Assembly (NCBI GenBank): GCA_003243975.1
Contig: QHBJ01000025.1
Coordinates: forward strand, 62,001 to 126,000
Length of the DNA stretch: 64,000 nucleotides
Origin: Candidatus Meridianibacter frigidus
Lineage (GTDB): Bacteria; Vulcanimicrobiota; Vulcanimicrobiia; Vulcanimicrobiales; Vulcanimicrobiaceae
Direction: 5' to 3'
The translations under genes were made by a program, and so were the position numbers. The number at the start of each line of letters is the position of its first letter. Position 1 is the stretch's first letter. Under the pieces are notes generated by a model, which was not told the origin of the DNA, made no database searches, and saw only the letters and a program-made list of their open reading frames with translations. Shown here piece by piece: positions 25,379 through 34,660 of the stretch.

Positions 25379-26465
25379 GCTTGCGACCGCGCAGCTTGGG
25401 CGCATTTCCGACGCGCATCGCCTGCGCAAGCTCGAGCCCGATGTGCCGCAAGCTGCAGTCAATTTCGCGAGCAACGATTACTTGGCGATGGCAACCGAGC
25501 CTCGGGTCGTGGAGGCGCTGCGTCGCGCCAAGCGCGTGGGCTCCGGCGGCGCGCGATTGCTGGGTGGTCGCTCGCGCGAGCATTGGCTCTTAGAGGAAGA
25601 GTTGGCCGCGTTCGTCGGACGCGAGCGCGCGCTGCTGTTCTCGTCGGGCTATTTGGCAGCATTGGGCGGGATCGCCGCTCTGGCTCTCACGGTGGACGCC
25701 GCCTACTCCGATGAACTCAATCACGCAAGTTTAATCGACGGGCTGCGCACCTCGCATTTGGTCCGCAACGTCTATCCCCATCGCGACCTACCTCCAAAGA
25801 GCGGCCGTGCGAACCGGGCACTGATCGTGACCGAATCGCTCTTTAGCATGGAGGGCGATCGCGCTCCGCTGGATGCCATGCTGGCAGATTTGAATGAGGG
25901 AGACGTCTTGCTCGTGGATGAAGCGCACGCTATCGGCGTGGCGGGAAGAGAAGGGCGTGGGCTGGCGCATCACTTACAGGATAAGCGCGTGGTTGTGATG
26001 GGCACGCTCTCCAAAGCGCTCGGTTCGCAAGGCGGCTTTATCGCCGGACCGGCCCCAGTTATCGAGTTGATGGTCAACACCGCACGTACGTTTATTTTTG
26101 ATACCGCTCCGGCCCCACCGCTCGCCCTGGCCGCGCGTTTGGCATTGCTACTAGTTCGCACGGCCGACGATCGCCGCGCTCGCATCGAGCGAAATATTCG
26201 AGTCTTACGCGAGGCGGTGGCCGCAGCCGGCTTGGAGAGCCCGGACGTCGCCGGACCGATTCTTCCGGTCCTCGTCGGTGATGAAACGCGGACCAAGGTT
26301 CTCGAAAATGCACTGCTGGAGCAGATGATCTATGCGCCTGCGGTTCGTCCGCCAACCGTTCCGGCGGGAACCTCGCGATTGCGCTTGAGCGTTCGCTCGG
26401 ACCATACCGAAGATCAGGTTCTGCGTTTTGCGCACGCGCTGGCGGCATGCACCGCTACTTTGTAA
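25365..26465 (+). CDS. bioF: 8-amino-7-oxononanoate synthase
   Basis: BioF condenses pimeloyl-CoA (or pimeloyl-ACP) with alanine in a PLP reaction, the first dedicated step of biotin ring formation. NFASNDYLAMA, GSGGARLLGG, DELNHASLIDG, VDEAHAIGVAGREGRG and VMGTLSKALGSQGG are in order, with the PLP lysine at residue 217. The 366-aa product overlaps bioA at its start and bioD at its end (19 bp). It could be confused with other alpha-oxoamine synthases, but its place between bioA and bioD settles the assignment. Confidence 0.95.
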   Translation: MSYLELATAQLGRISDAHRLRKLEPDVPQAAVNFASNDYLAMATEPRVVEALRRAKRVGSGGARLLGGRSREHWLLEEELAAFVGRERALLFSSGYLAALGGIAALALTVDAAYSDELNHASLIDGLRTSHLVRNVYPHRDLPPKSGRANRALIVTESLFSMEGDRAPLDAMLADLNEGDVLLVDEAHAIGVAGREGRGLAHHLQDKRVVVMGTLSKALGSQGGFIAGPAPVIELMVNTARTFIFDTAPAPPLALAARLALLLVRTADDRRARIERNIRVLREAVAAAGLESPDVAGPILPVLVGDETRTKVLENALLEQMIYAPAVRPPTVPAGTSRLRLSVRSDHTEDQVLRFAHALAACTATL

Positions 26466-27097
26466 CGGGGACCGACACCGACGTAGGAAAAACGCGCGTG
26501 AGCGCCGCTCTGGCTCGCGCCTTGAAAACGCGCGGTGAGGATCCCCTGATCGTAAAGCTAGTGCAAACCGGTGCCGGTCCAACCGACGAGGGCGACGCGG
26601 CGCATGCCGGCCGCTTGGCGGGATGTCCGCACCACGAACTCGCGCGCTTTTTCAAGGCAGCCGACCCGTGGACCGCAGCATTGGCCGAAGGGATGCCGGC
26701 GGTGCACGCCGAGGATTTGCAACTCGCGCTCGACCGCATGAGCGGCGCCATCATAGCAGAGGGCGCTGGGGGCGTGGCTGTGCCCCTCAACCGCGCGCAG
26801 ACTTTTGCGGATGTTGCACAGCTGGCGAAGTTGGAAACGATCCTCGTTGTCGGCCTGCGCCTCGGGTGCCTCAATCATGCTCTGCTGACGTTATCGCATC
26901 TCTCTGCGCACGGCGTTTCGGTCGCCGGCGCGGTGCTGGTCGACCGATGGCACGAAACTGGCGTGGAGTACCACAATGACGTTCGCCGCACGTTGCAGGG
27001 AAAAGTGCGCGTATTCGGCATTCTGCCGTTTGAAGTTGACGAGACGCGCTCCATCGAAGAGGGCGCCTGTATGTTCGACGATTTTCTCAGCGCATAA
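26447..27097 (+). CDS. bioD: Dethiobiotin synthetase
   Basis: BioD closes the ureido ring of dethiobiotin using ATP and CO2. FVTGTDTDVGKTR (about residues 6-17) is the P-loop typical of the family, VKLVQTGA lies in the diaminopelargonate binding region and EGAGGVAVPLN is the conserved magnesium/phosphate region. 216 aa. It overlaps bioF by 19 bp and is followed by bioB after 44 bp. Confidence 0.95.
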   Translation: MHRYFVTGTDTDVGKTRVSAALARALKTRGEDPLIVKLVQTGAGPTDEGDAAHAGRLAGCPHHELARFFKAADPWTAALAEGMPAVHAEDLQLALDRMSGAIIAEGAGGVAVPLNRAQTFADVAQLAKLETILVVGLRLGCLNHALLTLSHLSAHGVSVAGAVLVDRWHETGVEYHNDVRRTLQGKVRVFGILPFEVDETRSIEEGACMFDDFLSA

Positions 27098-27141
27098 GGG
27101 GGCCAGTAATTCATCCTACCATCGGGCGTGCCCGCCAAAGC

Positions 27142-28089
27142 GTGCTCGAGCAGCAAGAACCCGCCGGCCGCGAACTTCTGGAAGAGATTGCCGTTTTGCC
27201 GGCCGCCTTTGTGCCCCAACTCCTTGAACTGGCGGATGAAGTGCGCGAGCTCCACTGCGGCAATGGTGCCAATGTCGAGGTCTTGTATAACGCAAAGAAA
27301 GGTGGCTGTTCTGAGGATTGCAACTTCTGTTCGCAGAGTGCGCGCTTTGCCACCGACGTGCAAGCGGAGCCGTTAAGCACGGTCGAGGGGTTTACCGCGG
27401 CCGCGCGCGATGCGCATCGTCGGGGCGCCGGCGAGTTCTGTATTGTGGTCGCCGTGCGCGGCCCTTCGAACAAATTGCTGGAGCGCGTGTGTGAGGCCAC
27501 GCGCGCTATAAAGGCCGAGTTTCCATTGACGGTCGCCGTTTCGTTGGGTATCTTGCGCGAAGAGCATTTGAGCCAACTGCTCGCCGCCGGCGTTGACAAA
27601 GTGAATCACAACTTAGAAACCTCGCGCCGCTACTTTCCGGATGTCTGCACAACGCACACGTACGACGAACGCTGGGCAACGTGCCAACTGGTTAAATCGT
27701 ACGGCCTCGAGCTCTGCTGCGGCGGCATCATCGGCATGGGGGAAACGCTGGCCGACCGGCTGGATTTTCTGGAGGCGCTTCAAGTGCTCGGCCCTCAAGA
27801 GGTGCCGATCAATTTCCTCAATCCGCGTCCCGGCACGCCCTTCGGCGACCGCTCGCTGGTGGAGCCGACCGAGGCGCTGCGTTTCGTGGCGATGGCGCGT
27901 TTGGCACTTCCGAAGGCCCTCATTCGCTTTGCCGGAGGACGCGAGGTTACGCTCCAGGGCCTGCAGGATTTGGGCATGCGTAGCGGTGCCAGCGGTTTGG
28001 TGCTCGGAAGTTACTTGACGACGAGCGGCCGGAGCGACAATCATGATTTTGCCATGTTGGAACGGTTAGGATTCGAGGTCCTCGCGTAG
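27142..28089 (+). CDS. bioB: Biotin synthase (radical SAM)
   Basis: BioB inserts sulfur into dethiobiotin. KKGGCSEDCNFCSQS carries the C-x3-C-x2-C motif (Cys56, 60, 63) for the radical-SAM 4Fe-4S cluster. YNAKKGGC and NHNLETSRRYFPDV are conserved, as is the final GLRSGASGLVLG-like segment. The start is a GTG at 27142. With bioA, bioF and bioD directly upstream this makes the operon sufficient for the last four steps from pimeloyl thioester; pimelate-forming genes (bioC, bioH, bioI, bioW) are not in the window. Confidence 0.95.
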   Translation: MLEQQEPAGRELLEEIAVLPAAFVPQLLELADEVRELHCGNGANVEVLYNAKKGGCSEDCNFCSQSARFATDVQAEPLSTVEGFTAAARDAHRRGAGEFCIVVAVRGPSNKLLERVCEATRAIKAEFPLTVAVSLGILREEHLSQLLAAGVDKVNHNLETSRRYFPDVCTTHTYDERWATCQLVKSYGLELCCGGIIGMGETLADRLDFLEALQVLGPQEVPINFLNPRPGTPFGDRSLVEPTEALRFVAMARLALPKALIRFAGGREVTLQGLQDLGMRSGASGLVLGSYLTTSGRSDNHDFAMLERLGFEVLA

Positions 28090-28233
28090 CATGCGCGCTA
28101 TCTGTGCGGCGCTGCGCAATGCGGCCTTCATGATCTCGCACCACTCGGCGACCGCCAAGGGACGCTGATCTGCTCGCGCCGCTGACGGCGCGTACCCAAA
28201 CCACAAAACTCTAGCAGATCGGGGAATCACTTC
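28090..28233. other. Intergenic gap between bioB and the decarboxylase
   Basis: 144 bp with no gene on either strand that I would support. No strong terminator or promoter pair is visible. Confidence 0.5.
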
Positions 28234-29760
28234 TTGGACCAGACACGCGCGCCGTACTTTCAGGCGCTCTTGGACTATGTCGACGCCGGCGTCATTCCGT
28301 TTCATACGCCCGGTCACAAGCAGGGTATCGGCATGGATCAGGCCTTTCGCGAGTTCGTCGGTGACAACATCGCCTCCATCGATCTAACTCCCATGCCGGG
28401 CATCGACGATCTCTTGCAGCCGACCGACTCGATCCTCGAAGCGCAACAACTCGCAGCCGAGGCCTACGGCGCGCAGCGCACCTATTTCTTGATCAACGGC
28501 TCAACTAGCGGAAACCAATGCATGATGATGGCCGCCGCAAATCCGGGCGACTTGGTTGCCGTCCCTCGTAACTCGCACAAGAGTTTACTGGGCTCGCTCG
28601 TCATGAGCGGTGCCCGTCCGGTATACATGCAGCCCGACGTCGACGAGTCGCTGCACATGGACCACACGGTTTCACCTCAAACGGTGCAGCGCACGCTCGA
28701 CGAGCATCCCGGCCTTAAGGCGGTTTATATCGTCAGCCCCACATACTACGGAATTGCCGCGGATTTGGAATCCCTCGTGCGCATCGTGCACGAGCGCGAC
28801 AAGATCCTCATGGTGGACGAAGCATGGGGTCCGCATTTTCACTTTCATCCTGATCTGCCGCTCTCTGCGACGGCCGCCGGTGCGGACATGTGCATCAACT
28901 CGACCCACAAAATGCTCTCGAGTTTCTCTCAGACCGCGATGCTGCACCAGCAAGGCGACCGCGTGCGCGTGGATCGGCTGGAAGCGGTGCTCAAGCTCTT
29001 TCTCTCGACCTCGCCGAATCTGCCGATGGTGGCCTCACTGGATGTGGCTCGGCGTCAAATGGCCACCGAAGGGCCGGCGCTGCTCTCACGGACGATCGAC
29101 TTGGCGAACGAAACGCGTCGGCGCCTCAACCAGATTCCCGGCGTGTACTGTTTCGGCGAAGAGCTCCAGGGCACGAACGGCGTCTTCGACTTGGATCCAA
29201 CGAAGATCACGATTACGGTTAAGGATTTGGGTTACACCGGGTACGAGGCCTCGGAGATTCTGCGGCGTCGTTACAACGTGCAAGTCGAACTGGCGGATCT
29301 CTTTAATGTGGTCGCACTCTTTACCATCGGGACTTCGCAAGAGGCGGCCGAGCGCCTCATTCTCGGCGTGAGCGAGTTGGCGCGTGAGGACCGCGCGGTC
29401 GATATCTTTTCGCCATCCGGCGTCCTGCAGCGCCGCCTAAAAACCGGAACCTATAAGCTGCCGAAGACGCCCCCCATGCGCATGCTACCGCGCGACGCTT
29501 TTTTGGCCGACACTGAACCGGTTCGATTCAAGTCCAGCAAAGGGCGCATCTGCGCGGAAGTGATCACGCCGTATCCACCCGGCATTCCCGTGATCTCCCC
29601 CGGCGAAGAGATCACCAAAGAAATCATTGATTATCTAGACCTGGAGATCAAAGCCGGTGTGCGCATGCAAGGGCCGTTCGACAAAGACCTGAAAATGATC
29701 CGCGTTGTGAAGGAAAAGACTCCGAGCCTTAGTGGTGAAGCACCGGCAGCGCCGGCTTAA
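28234..29760 (+). CDS. Orn/Lys/Arg decarboxylase family, probable arginine decarboxylase
   Basis: A fold-type I PLP decarboxylase of 508 aa with no N-terminal wing domain, like B. subtilis SpeA and archaeal/cyanobacterial relatives. HTPGHKQG near residue 25, FLINGSTSGNQCMMMAA, VPRNSHKS, DEAWGPHFHFHP and INSTHKMLSS (PLP lysine 226) are all present. The short form most often decarboxylates arginine to agmatine, but lysine or ornithine cannot be excluded from sequence. The start is a TTG at 28234 because no ATG fits. The stop region overlaps the opposing membrane-protein gene by 32 bp. With speD, speE and mtnP in the same window it fits a polyamine pathway beginning from agmatine. Confidence 0.88.
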   Translation: MDQTRAPYFQALLDYVDAGVIPFHTPGHKQGIGMDQAFREFVGDNIASIDLTPMPGIDDLLQPTDSILEAQQLAAEAYGAQRTYFLINGSTSGNQCMMMAAANPGDLVAVPRNSHKSLLGSLVMSGARPVYMQPDVDESLHMDHTVSPQTVQRTLDEHPGLKAVYIVSPTYYGIAADLESLVRIVHERDKILMVDEAWGPHFHFHPDLPLSATAAGADMCINSTHKMLSSFSQTAMLHQQGDRVRVDRLEAVLKLFLSTSPNLPMVASLDVARRQMATEGPALLSRTIDLANETRRRLNQIPGVYCFGEELQGTNGVFDLDPTKITITVKDLGYTGYEASEILRRRYNVQVELADLFNVVALFTIGTSQEAAERLILGVSELAREDRAVDIFSPSGVLQRRLKTGTYKLPKTPPMRMLPRDAFLADTEPVRFKSSKGRICAEVITPYPPGIPVISPGEEITKEIIDYLDLEIKAGVRMQGPFDKDLKMIRVVKEKTPSLSGEAPAAPA

Positions 29761-30208
29761 CCACCATCAGGAAGAACGCGAATAGTGGCGTGATGAGCGC
29801 GATGCTTCCCCAAAGATTCCATCGATGCGACAGCGCCTGATACTGCTCCCTTTCGGCTTGACTGCTCAGACCGCCCAGTGCGATCTCATGCAGTTGGAGC
29901 TGGACTCGCGCGAGCGGTATAAACGCCAAGCCCGCGATGATGAATAGAACAATTCCCCACAGCAACCAGCCGGTTCCGAGAAATGGAACGCCGCTGATAA
30001 ATCCCATCCCTACGCCCGCTGCGACAATGATGACAATGCTGGGCATCGTGAAAATGCGATCAGCTTGAATAATACCACCGATCGTGTGTGCGATTATGCG
30101 GGCACTAGCCGTGCGGTCGGCTATGCGCTTCCAGAATATTCCTAATAGGATCGTTCCGAGAAAAACGACAACCGCAAGGATGTGGAACGCTTTGAGCACC
30201 GGGTACAT
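29729..30208 (-). CDS. DUF2269-like integral membrane protein
   Basis: A 159-residue protein with four hydrophobic segments (about 5-24, 52-72, 78-98 and 132-152) and a conserved N-terminal FHILAVVVFLGTILLGIFWK, the pattern of predicted DUF2269/CopD-like membrane proteins. The function is unknown; related proteins have been proposed to bind haem or copper through the N-terminal His, but this is inference. It overlaps the 3' end of the decarboxylase gene on the other strand by 32 bp. Confidence 0.75.
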   Translation of the reverse strand: MYPVLKAFHILAVVVFLGTILLGIFWKRIADRTASARIIAHTIGGIIQADRIFTMPSIVIIVAAGVGMGFISGVPFLGTGWLLWGIVLFIIAGLAFIPLARVQLQLHEIALGGLSSQAEREQYQALSHRWNLWGSIALITPLFAFFLMVVKPALPVLHH

Positions 30209-30321
30209 CCCAAAATCCTTCGGCTATCGGTGGCGATGCCCCGCTGTACAGACATGCGGCAGGGTCGGCCACAGCTAGCGCGTAAGAGAGAATAAACTCT
30301 CACGGAAGTTGAGGATCAGTA

Positions 30322-31860
30322 TTGGCCGTTAACGCCGAATCTGTCTCCCCCGGCTGGGAACTCACGCAACTCCTCGATATCTTTCCCCTACCAATACGCC
30401 AATCGCTCGTTCGCTTGCCAAACCTCGATCATGTGATCGAAGTCGTTTTGGATTTGGGGCGGCCGCCCGAAGCCCGCTTCGAAAACGATTACGTGTACCT
30501 CTCGGAAACGCCGGTTTCGCACGAAGACATCGCGCACGTTATCTCGCGGTTGTCGCCTTTCGGCGCCGACAACCGCGCCGGCATCGAGCAGACGTTGCAC
30601 CGCATCTCAGCCATGCGTAACCGGACGGGCAAGATTATCGGCCTGACCTGCCGCGTCGGACGCGCAGTTTTTGGGACGATCGAGATCATTCTCGACGTCA
30701 TCCGCAGCGGAAAATCGATCTGCCTTCTGGGTCGTCCAGGCGTAGGTAAGACCACCATGCTGCGCGAGTGCGCGCGCGTGCTAAGCGAAGATCGCAAACG
30801 CGTGGTGATTGTCGATACGAGCAGCGAGATCGCCGGCGATGGCGACATCGCCCATCCGGGGATCGGTCTCGCGCGCCGCATGCACGTCGCGGATCCCGCT
30901 CTGCAGCACGCCGTCATGATTGAAGCGGTAGAGAATCACATGCCTCAGGTTATCGTTATTGACGAAATCGGCACTGAGATGGAAGCCATGGCAGCGCGCA
31001 CGATTGCCGAGCGCGGCGTCGCCCTGATTGGGACGGCTCATGGCCAATCTCTTGAGAATCTGCTCATGAACCCGACGCTCTCTGATTTGGTGGGCGGAAT
31101 CGGCGCGGTTACTCTCTCGGACGAAGAAGCGCGCCGTCGCGGCACGCGCAAAACCGTCCTCGAGAGAAAGGCGCCGCCCACCTTCGACGTGGTGGTCGAG
31201 ATTCAGGATCGGGATCGCCTCGCAATTCATCAAAACGTGGCCGACGTGGTTGACGCCTTGCTGCGTGGCTACCAGCCGCAGCCCGAGGTGCGGCAGCGCA
31301 CGGCCAGCGGCGTAGCTATCGTGCAGGAAGCGAATCCGGAGTCGATGCCGCAATTCAGTGGCACCTATAACGAAGATGGTGAGGGGGATGAGCAGGATCA
31401 TCCGCTTCTCATTTTTCCGTACGGCGTTTCGCGAAATAAAATCGAGCGCGCCATTCACAATCTGCGGATCCAGGGCTCGATCGCGCGCAATTGGGACGAT
31501 GCCGATGTGGTTTTGACGCTCAAGACGTTGGAGCGCAAAGAATCCGCCAAGCTCAAGCAGATCGCATCCGAGAATATTCCAATCTACTCCATTAAAACAA
31601 ACACGACGACTCAGATTCAGAATGCGCTCAAGGATGTATTCAACCTACCGCCGGTGGATGTTGAGGAAGTCGCCATCCGCGAAGCCGAAGAAGCCGTCTA
31701 TCAAGTGTTGCTGGATAACAAAGCCATCGAGTTGTCACCCCAGACGTCTTACGTGCGTCGCATGCAGCATCAGCTGGCTGAGAAGTACCGCTTGCAATCG
31801 CGCAGTACCGGTTTGGAACCCAACCGCCGCGTCCGAATCTTCAAACACGCAGACCTGTGA
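30322..31860 (+). CDS. Ycf45/SpoIIIAA-like AAA ATPase with R3H-like C-terminus
   Basis: The 512-residue protein has an AAA-type ATPase domain (about 115-270): ICLLGRPGVGKTTMLRECA is Walker A, VIVIDEIGTEMEA Walker B, and the region resembles SpoIIIAA and chloroplast/cyanobacterial Ycf45 proteins. The C-terminal part (about 465-505), RRMQHQLAEKYRLQSRS, is like the R3H single-stranded nucleic-acid-binding module. This architecture is common in cyanobacteria, Armatimonadota and related lineages; its role is unknown, possibly nucleic acid-related. The TTG start at 30322 has GAGGA about nine bases upstream. It converges with the small secreted protein gene. Confidence 0.87.
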   Translation: MAVNAESVSPGWELTQLLDIFPLPIRQSLVRLPNLDHVIEVVLDLGRPPEARFENDYVYLSETPVSHEDIAHVISRLSPFGADNRAGIEQTLHRISAMRNRTGKIIGLTCRVGRAVFGTIEIILDVIRSGKSICLLGRPGVGKTTMLRECARVLSEDRKRVVIVDTSSEIAGDGDIAHPGIGLARRMHVADPALQHAVMIEAVENHMPQVIVIDEIGTEMEAMAARTIAERGVALIGTAHGQSLENLLMNPTLSDLVGGIGAVTLSDEEARRRGTRKTVLERKAPPTFDVVVEIQDRDRLAIHQNVADVVDALLRGYQPQPEVRQRTASGVAIVQEANPESMPQFSGTYNEDGEGDEQDHPLLIFPYGVSRNKIERAIHNLRIQGSIARNWDDADVVLTLKTLERKESAKLKQIASENIPIYSIKTNTTTQIQNALKDVFNLPPVDVEEVAIREAEEAVYQVLLDNKAIELSPQTSYVRRMQHQLAEKYRLQSRSTGLEPNRRVRIFKHADL

Positions 31861-31868
31861 AGCGAGGG

Positions 31869-32312
31869 CTAAACAAAACCAGAGCGCTTAATTCTGCCGC
31901 AGGCGACATCCGTTTGCAGGTTAACGTCGCGAATCACGATCACATAATCGCCGGCGGTAAGCGTTTGTAACGGAACATCGATAAATGCCGTCGCAGTGTA
32001 GGTCTGCAAGTTTTGCCAAGAGTCTCGGGCGATTTGCGCGACGAAGGAGCGGCTCAGAGAGCAAGTGCCTTTCGCCACGAGGAAGCGATAGATGTGATTT
32101 TGGCTGCCGCTTTCAAGTGGAACCATAACCGACGAACCGCTCGGAAAGCAACGGGTGTCACACTTTCTTCCGATTGACACTTCACCGCCTGCGTGGACGC
32201 GCGAACCGCGCAGCGGAGCGATTGTGACGTGCGTATAGTCTGCCCACGCGCCTTGACATCCGTAGAGGAGTGCGAAGGCCAGCCATCCGGTTGCCTTCGA
32301 ATGCCGGGTCAT
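31869..32312 (-). CDS. Small secreted protein of unknown function
   Basis: 147 aa. The N-terminus (MTRHSKATGWLAFALLYGCQGAWA) is a signal peptide with likely cleavage after AWA. The mature part has several Cys (two close together in CDTRCF, others further on) that could form disulfides, and is mostly beta-like. I do not recognise a family. It sits between the R3H ATPase (convergent) and tmk (divergent, 27 bp). Confidence 0.65.
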   Translation of the reverse strand: MTRHSKATGWLAFALLYGCQGAWADYTHVTIAPLRGSRVHAGGEVSIGRKCDTRCFPSGSSVMVPLESGSQNHIYRFLVAKGTCSLSRSFVAQIARDSWQNLQTYTATAFIDVPLQTLTAGDYVIVIRDVNLQTDVACGRIKRSGFV

Positions 32313-32339
32313 AAAGCTTAGTTCGCCGAAAATCCAGAA

Positions 32340-32951
32340 ATGTTTATCACCATTGAGGGGATTGAGGGGTGCGGGAAGTCGACTCTCATGGAGAAACTGG
32401 CGAACTCTTTGCGGTCCGCCGGGCGCACCGTCATTATGGCACGCGAGCCGGGAGGCACGTCCTTAGGTGACCGTCTGCGCGCGATTTTTCTTGACTCCAC
32501 CTTGCGAATTGAGCCATGGGCCGAGGCGATGCTTGTCAATACTTCGCGTGCGCAACTGCTCAAAGAGGTCATTCGGCCGGCGCTGGAGCGCCGGGAGGAC
32601 ATTGTCTGCGATCGTTTTACCGATTCGACGATCGCATACCAGGGATACGGGCGGGGATTGGCTTTGGGGCCATTGGAACAACTCTGCGACTTGGCGACCG
32701 CGGGTCTGCGGCCAGATTTAACCCTGTTTCTTGACATCTCCGTGGCGTTTTCGCGCGCTCGCGTCGTTGGGCGAGCAAATCGCCAAGACCGAATGGATTC
32801 GCAGAGCGACGCGTATCACGAGCGTGTTCGTGAAGGATATCGATCCATCGCACAAGGCAATCCGCAGCGCGTCAAAACCCTTGACGGCTCGCTCGGTGCG
32901 AGCGAGTTGCTACAAGCCGCTTTGGTGGAAATCTCGGTCGCAACCCAGTGA
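32340..32951 (+). CDS. tmk: Thymidylate kinase
   Basis: Tmk phosphorylates dTMP to dTDP. The N-terminal FITIEGIEGCGKSTLMEKLA is the P-loop (residues 6-15), REPGGTSLGDRLR contains the conserved dTMP-binding region, DRFTDSTIAYQGYGRG the DRY/F motif, and the LID region carries several Arg. 203 aa. Its TGA overlaps the GTG start of holB (GTGA), a gene pair conserved in many bacteria. Confidence 0.96.
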   Translation: MFITIEGIEGCGKSTLMEKLANSLRSAGRTVIMAREPGGTSLGDRLRAIFLDSTLRIEPWAEAMLVNTSRAQLLKEVIRPALERREDIVCDRFTDSTIAYQGYGRGLALGPLEQLCDLATAGLRPDLTLFLDISVAFSRARVVGRANRQDRMDSQSDAYHERVREGYRSIAQGNPQRVKTLDGSLGASELLQAALVEISVATQ

Positions 32952-33961
32952 GCGAGTTGCGCTTCGAGGTTGCCGGTTGCGAAGGCCCCATGCAATTCTT
33001 CTCGGGCCTAAGCAAGGCCACAATCGCGCATGCATACCTCTTTGTAGGCCCGCAGGGCGTCGGCAAGAAAACCTTCGCGCGCCAGTTGGCCCAATCGTTG
33101 CTCTGCGAAGCGCATAAAGACTCGCTACTTGGTTACGACGGAATATGCTCGGCCTGCAAACAAATTGGAGCGGGCACGCATCCAGACCTCATGGAGAGTT
33201 CGGGAGCGCTCAAAATCGGCGAGCGCGACTCTTCTCTGGCCTTTGGCGAAACCGAAGAGATGACGGCGCGGGATTTGGTAAGACAGCTCTCCCTGCAGTC
33301 CTACGCCGGCGGGTTTCGCATCTTCATCTTGGGCGATGTGGACTTTGCAACCCATCACGCGGCCAATGCATTGCTGAAGTTCTTCGAGGACCCCCCCGCA
33401 TCTGTAATTCTTCTCTTGACCAGCGCGACTCCGGGACGTCTGCTCCCGACCATTCGATCGCGGTTGGTAGAAGTGCAATTCTCTTCCCTTTCGAGCGCCG
33501 ATGTGCAGGCCGTGCTGACCACTCAGGGATACTCGCCCGCGGATGCAAAGTTGGGCGGGGTGCTTGGGCAAGGCAGTGTGACGCGCGCCCTCGCGGCACT
33601 GGATAGCGGCGAAGATAATCCACGGACCGAGACGATGCGCTGGTTCTTCGAAGTCGTCAACGGTGAGGTTCCGCAAGCAAACTGGGTTACGCGCGAGACC
33701 CTGGATGAGGGGTTGGAAACGATAAAGACGCTCGTGCGCGACTGGACGGTTTTGAGTATCGCGGGGAGGGACGCACCCATTTTGGCGCTCGATGCAGAGA
33801 AGAATCTCAGGAACCTCCGTGCCCTTCGCGCTGAGGATGCAACCCGAATCCTGATGCGCATCACCGACGCACAGAAGCTCGCGCGCACGAACGTCAGCCC
33901 CACGCTGGTCGCGGAGATGGTGCGCATGCATTTAAGCCCGGCGCCGAGCGCCAAGAGCTAG
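32948..33961 (+). CDS. holB: DNA polymerase III delta' subunit (clamp-loader)
   Basis: HolB is part of the sliding-clamp loader. AHAYLFVGPQGVGKKTFARQLA is the P-loop region, CEAH...CSACKQIGAGTHPD the cysteine-bearing zinc module (three Cys visible), and FEDPPASVILLLTSA the conserved sensor segment with LLPTIRSRL following. 337 aa. It starts with a GTG within the tmk stop. Its TAG stop shares a CTAG with the stop of the opposing membrane protein gene. Confidence 0.93.
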   Translation: MSELRFEVAGCEGPMQFFSGLSKATIAHAYLFVGPQGVGKKTFARQLAQSLLCEAHKDSLLGYDGICSACKQIGAGTHPDLMESSGALKIGERDSSLAFGETEEMTARDLVRQLSLQSYAGGFRIFILGDVDFATHHAANALLKFFEDPPASVILLLTSATPGRLLPTIRSRLVEVQFSSLSSADVQAVLTTQGYSPADAKLGGVLGQGSVTRALAALDSGEDNPRTETMRWFFEVVNGEVPQANWVTRETLDEGLETIKTLVRDWTVLSIAGRDAPILALDAEKNLRNLRALRAEDATRILMRITDAQKLARTNVSPTLVAEMVRMHLSPAPSAKS

Positions 33962-34656
33962 TAGCGGCGGAAGAAGCTCACCTCGTCGTACTGGCGCGCG
34001 AACACCAACGCCAGGTATGCAATCACCAGGGCGCGTGCCGCGGCCAGCACATATGGAGCAAAGGTGGCCGTCCAATCCACCACATAAGGCAGCATTAAGC
34101 TCAACAGATAGAAGTACAGCAGCAGCGCGACGATGCAAAGGACGGCTGCCGCGAGTGGGTTTCCACGCACCTTTTGTATCGAAACCGAGAGCGCTGCCGC
34201 CCCCGGTATTCCGCCGATGGCCGCCGCCGGAATCGTATAGATCAAGAAGAAGAGCACGAGTGCGATCAGGACGATTCCAAGTGGTCCGAAGTATCCGGCA
34301 ACCAAACTTGCCGCAAACAGTACGAATGTAAAACCGAGTGCGGCCAGCAGAATGCTCCCCGCTTTGCGTTTGCCCTCATCCCAAGTCGAAGCAAAGCGCG
34401 CTTTGCCCGAACGCCAAGCGTCTTCGGCCGCCAGAATCGCGAGCCCAAATGCAAATCCTTGGAGCAAGTTCGTTATCAAGCCGGTGATGCCAAAATCGAA
34501 TCCACCCAGTTGCCCGAAGAGGGGGCCGTTTAGGAATCCGAGCGCAATTCCGATCAACGCTGCAAGGAGCGGAAAGACGGCGATAACCGGATTCTTCGCT
34601 AAAAGCGGAAGGGCTTTCGCGTAGATTCCGAGATCGACCGTTTCCCATTTACGCAT
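33958..34656 (-). CDS. Integral membrane protein, DUF6159-like
   Basis: A 232-residue hydrophobic protein with about five or six membrane segments separated by short loops. The N-terminal MRKWETVDLGIYAKALPLLAK resembles DUF6159-type proteins of unknown function. The ATG at 34656 is chosen because the longer frame would overlap the end of mtnP; this start lies four bases past the mtnP stop. The gene is probably transcribed from mtnP. Function unknown. Confidence 0.7.
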   Translation of the reverse strand: MRKWETVDLGIYAKALPLLAKNPVIAVFPLLAALIGIALGFLNGPLFGQLGGFDFGITGLITNLLQGFAFGLAILAAEDAWRSGKARFASTWDEGKRKAGSILLAALGFTFVLFAASLVAGYFGPLGIVLIALVLFFLIYTIPAAAIGGIPGAAALSVSIQKVRGNPLAAAVLCIVALLLYFYLLSLMLPYVVDWTATFAPYVLAAARALVIAYLALVFARQYDEVSFFRRY

Positions 34657-34660
34657 GACC

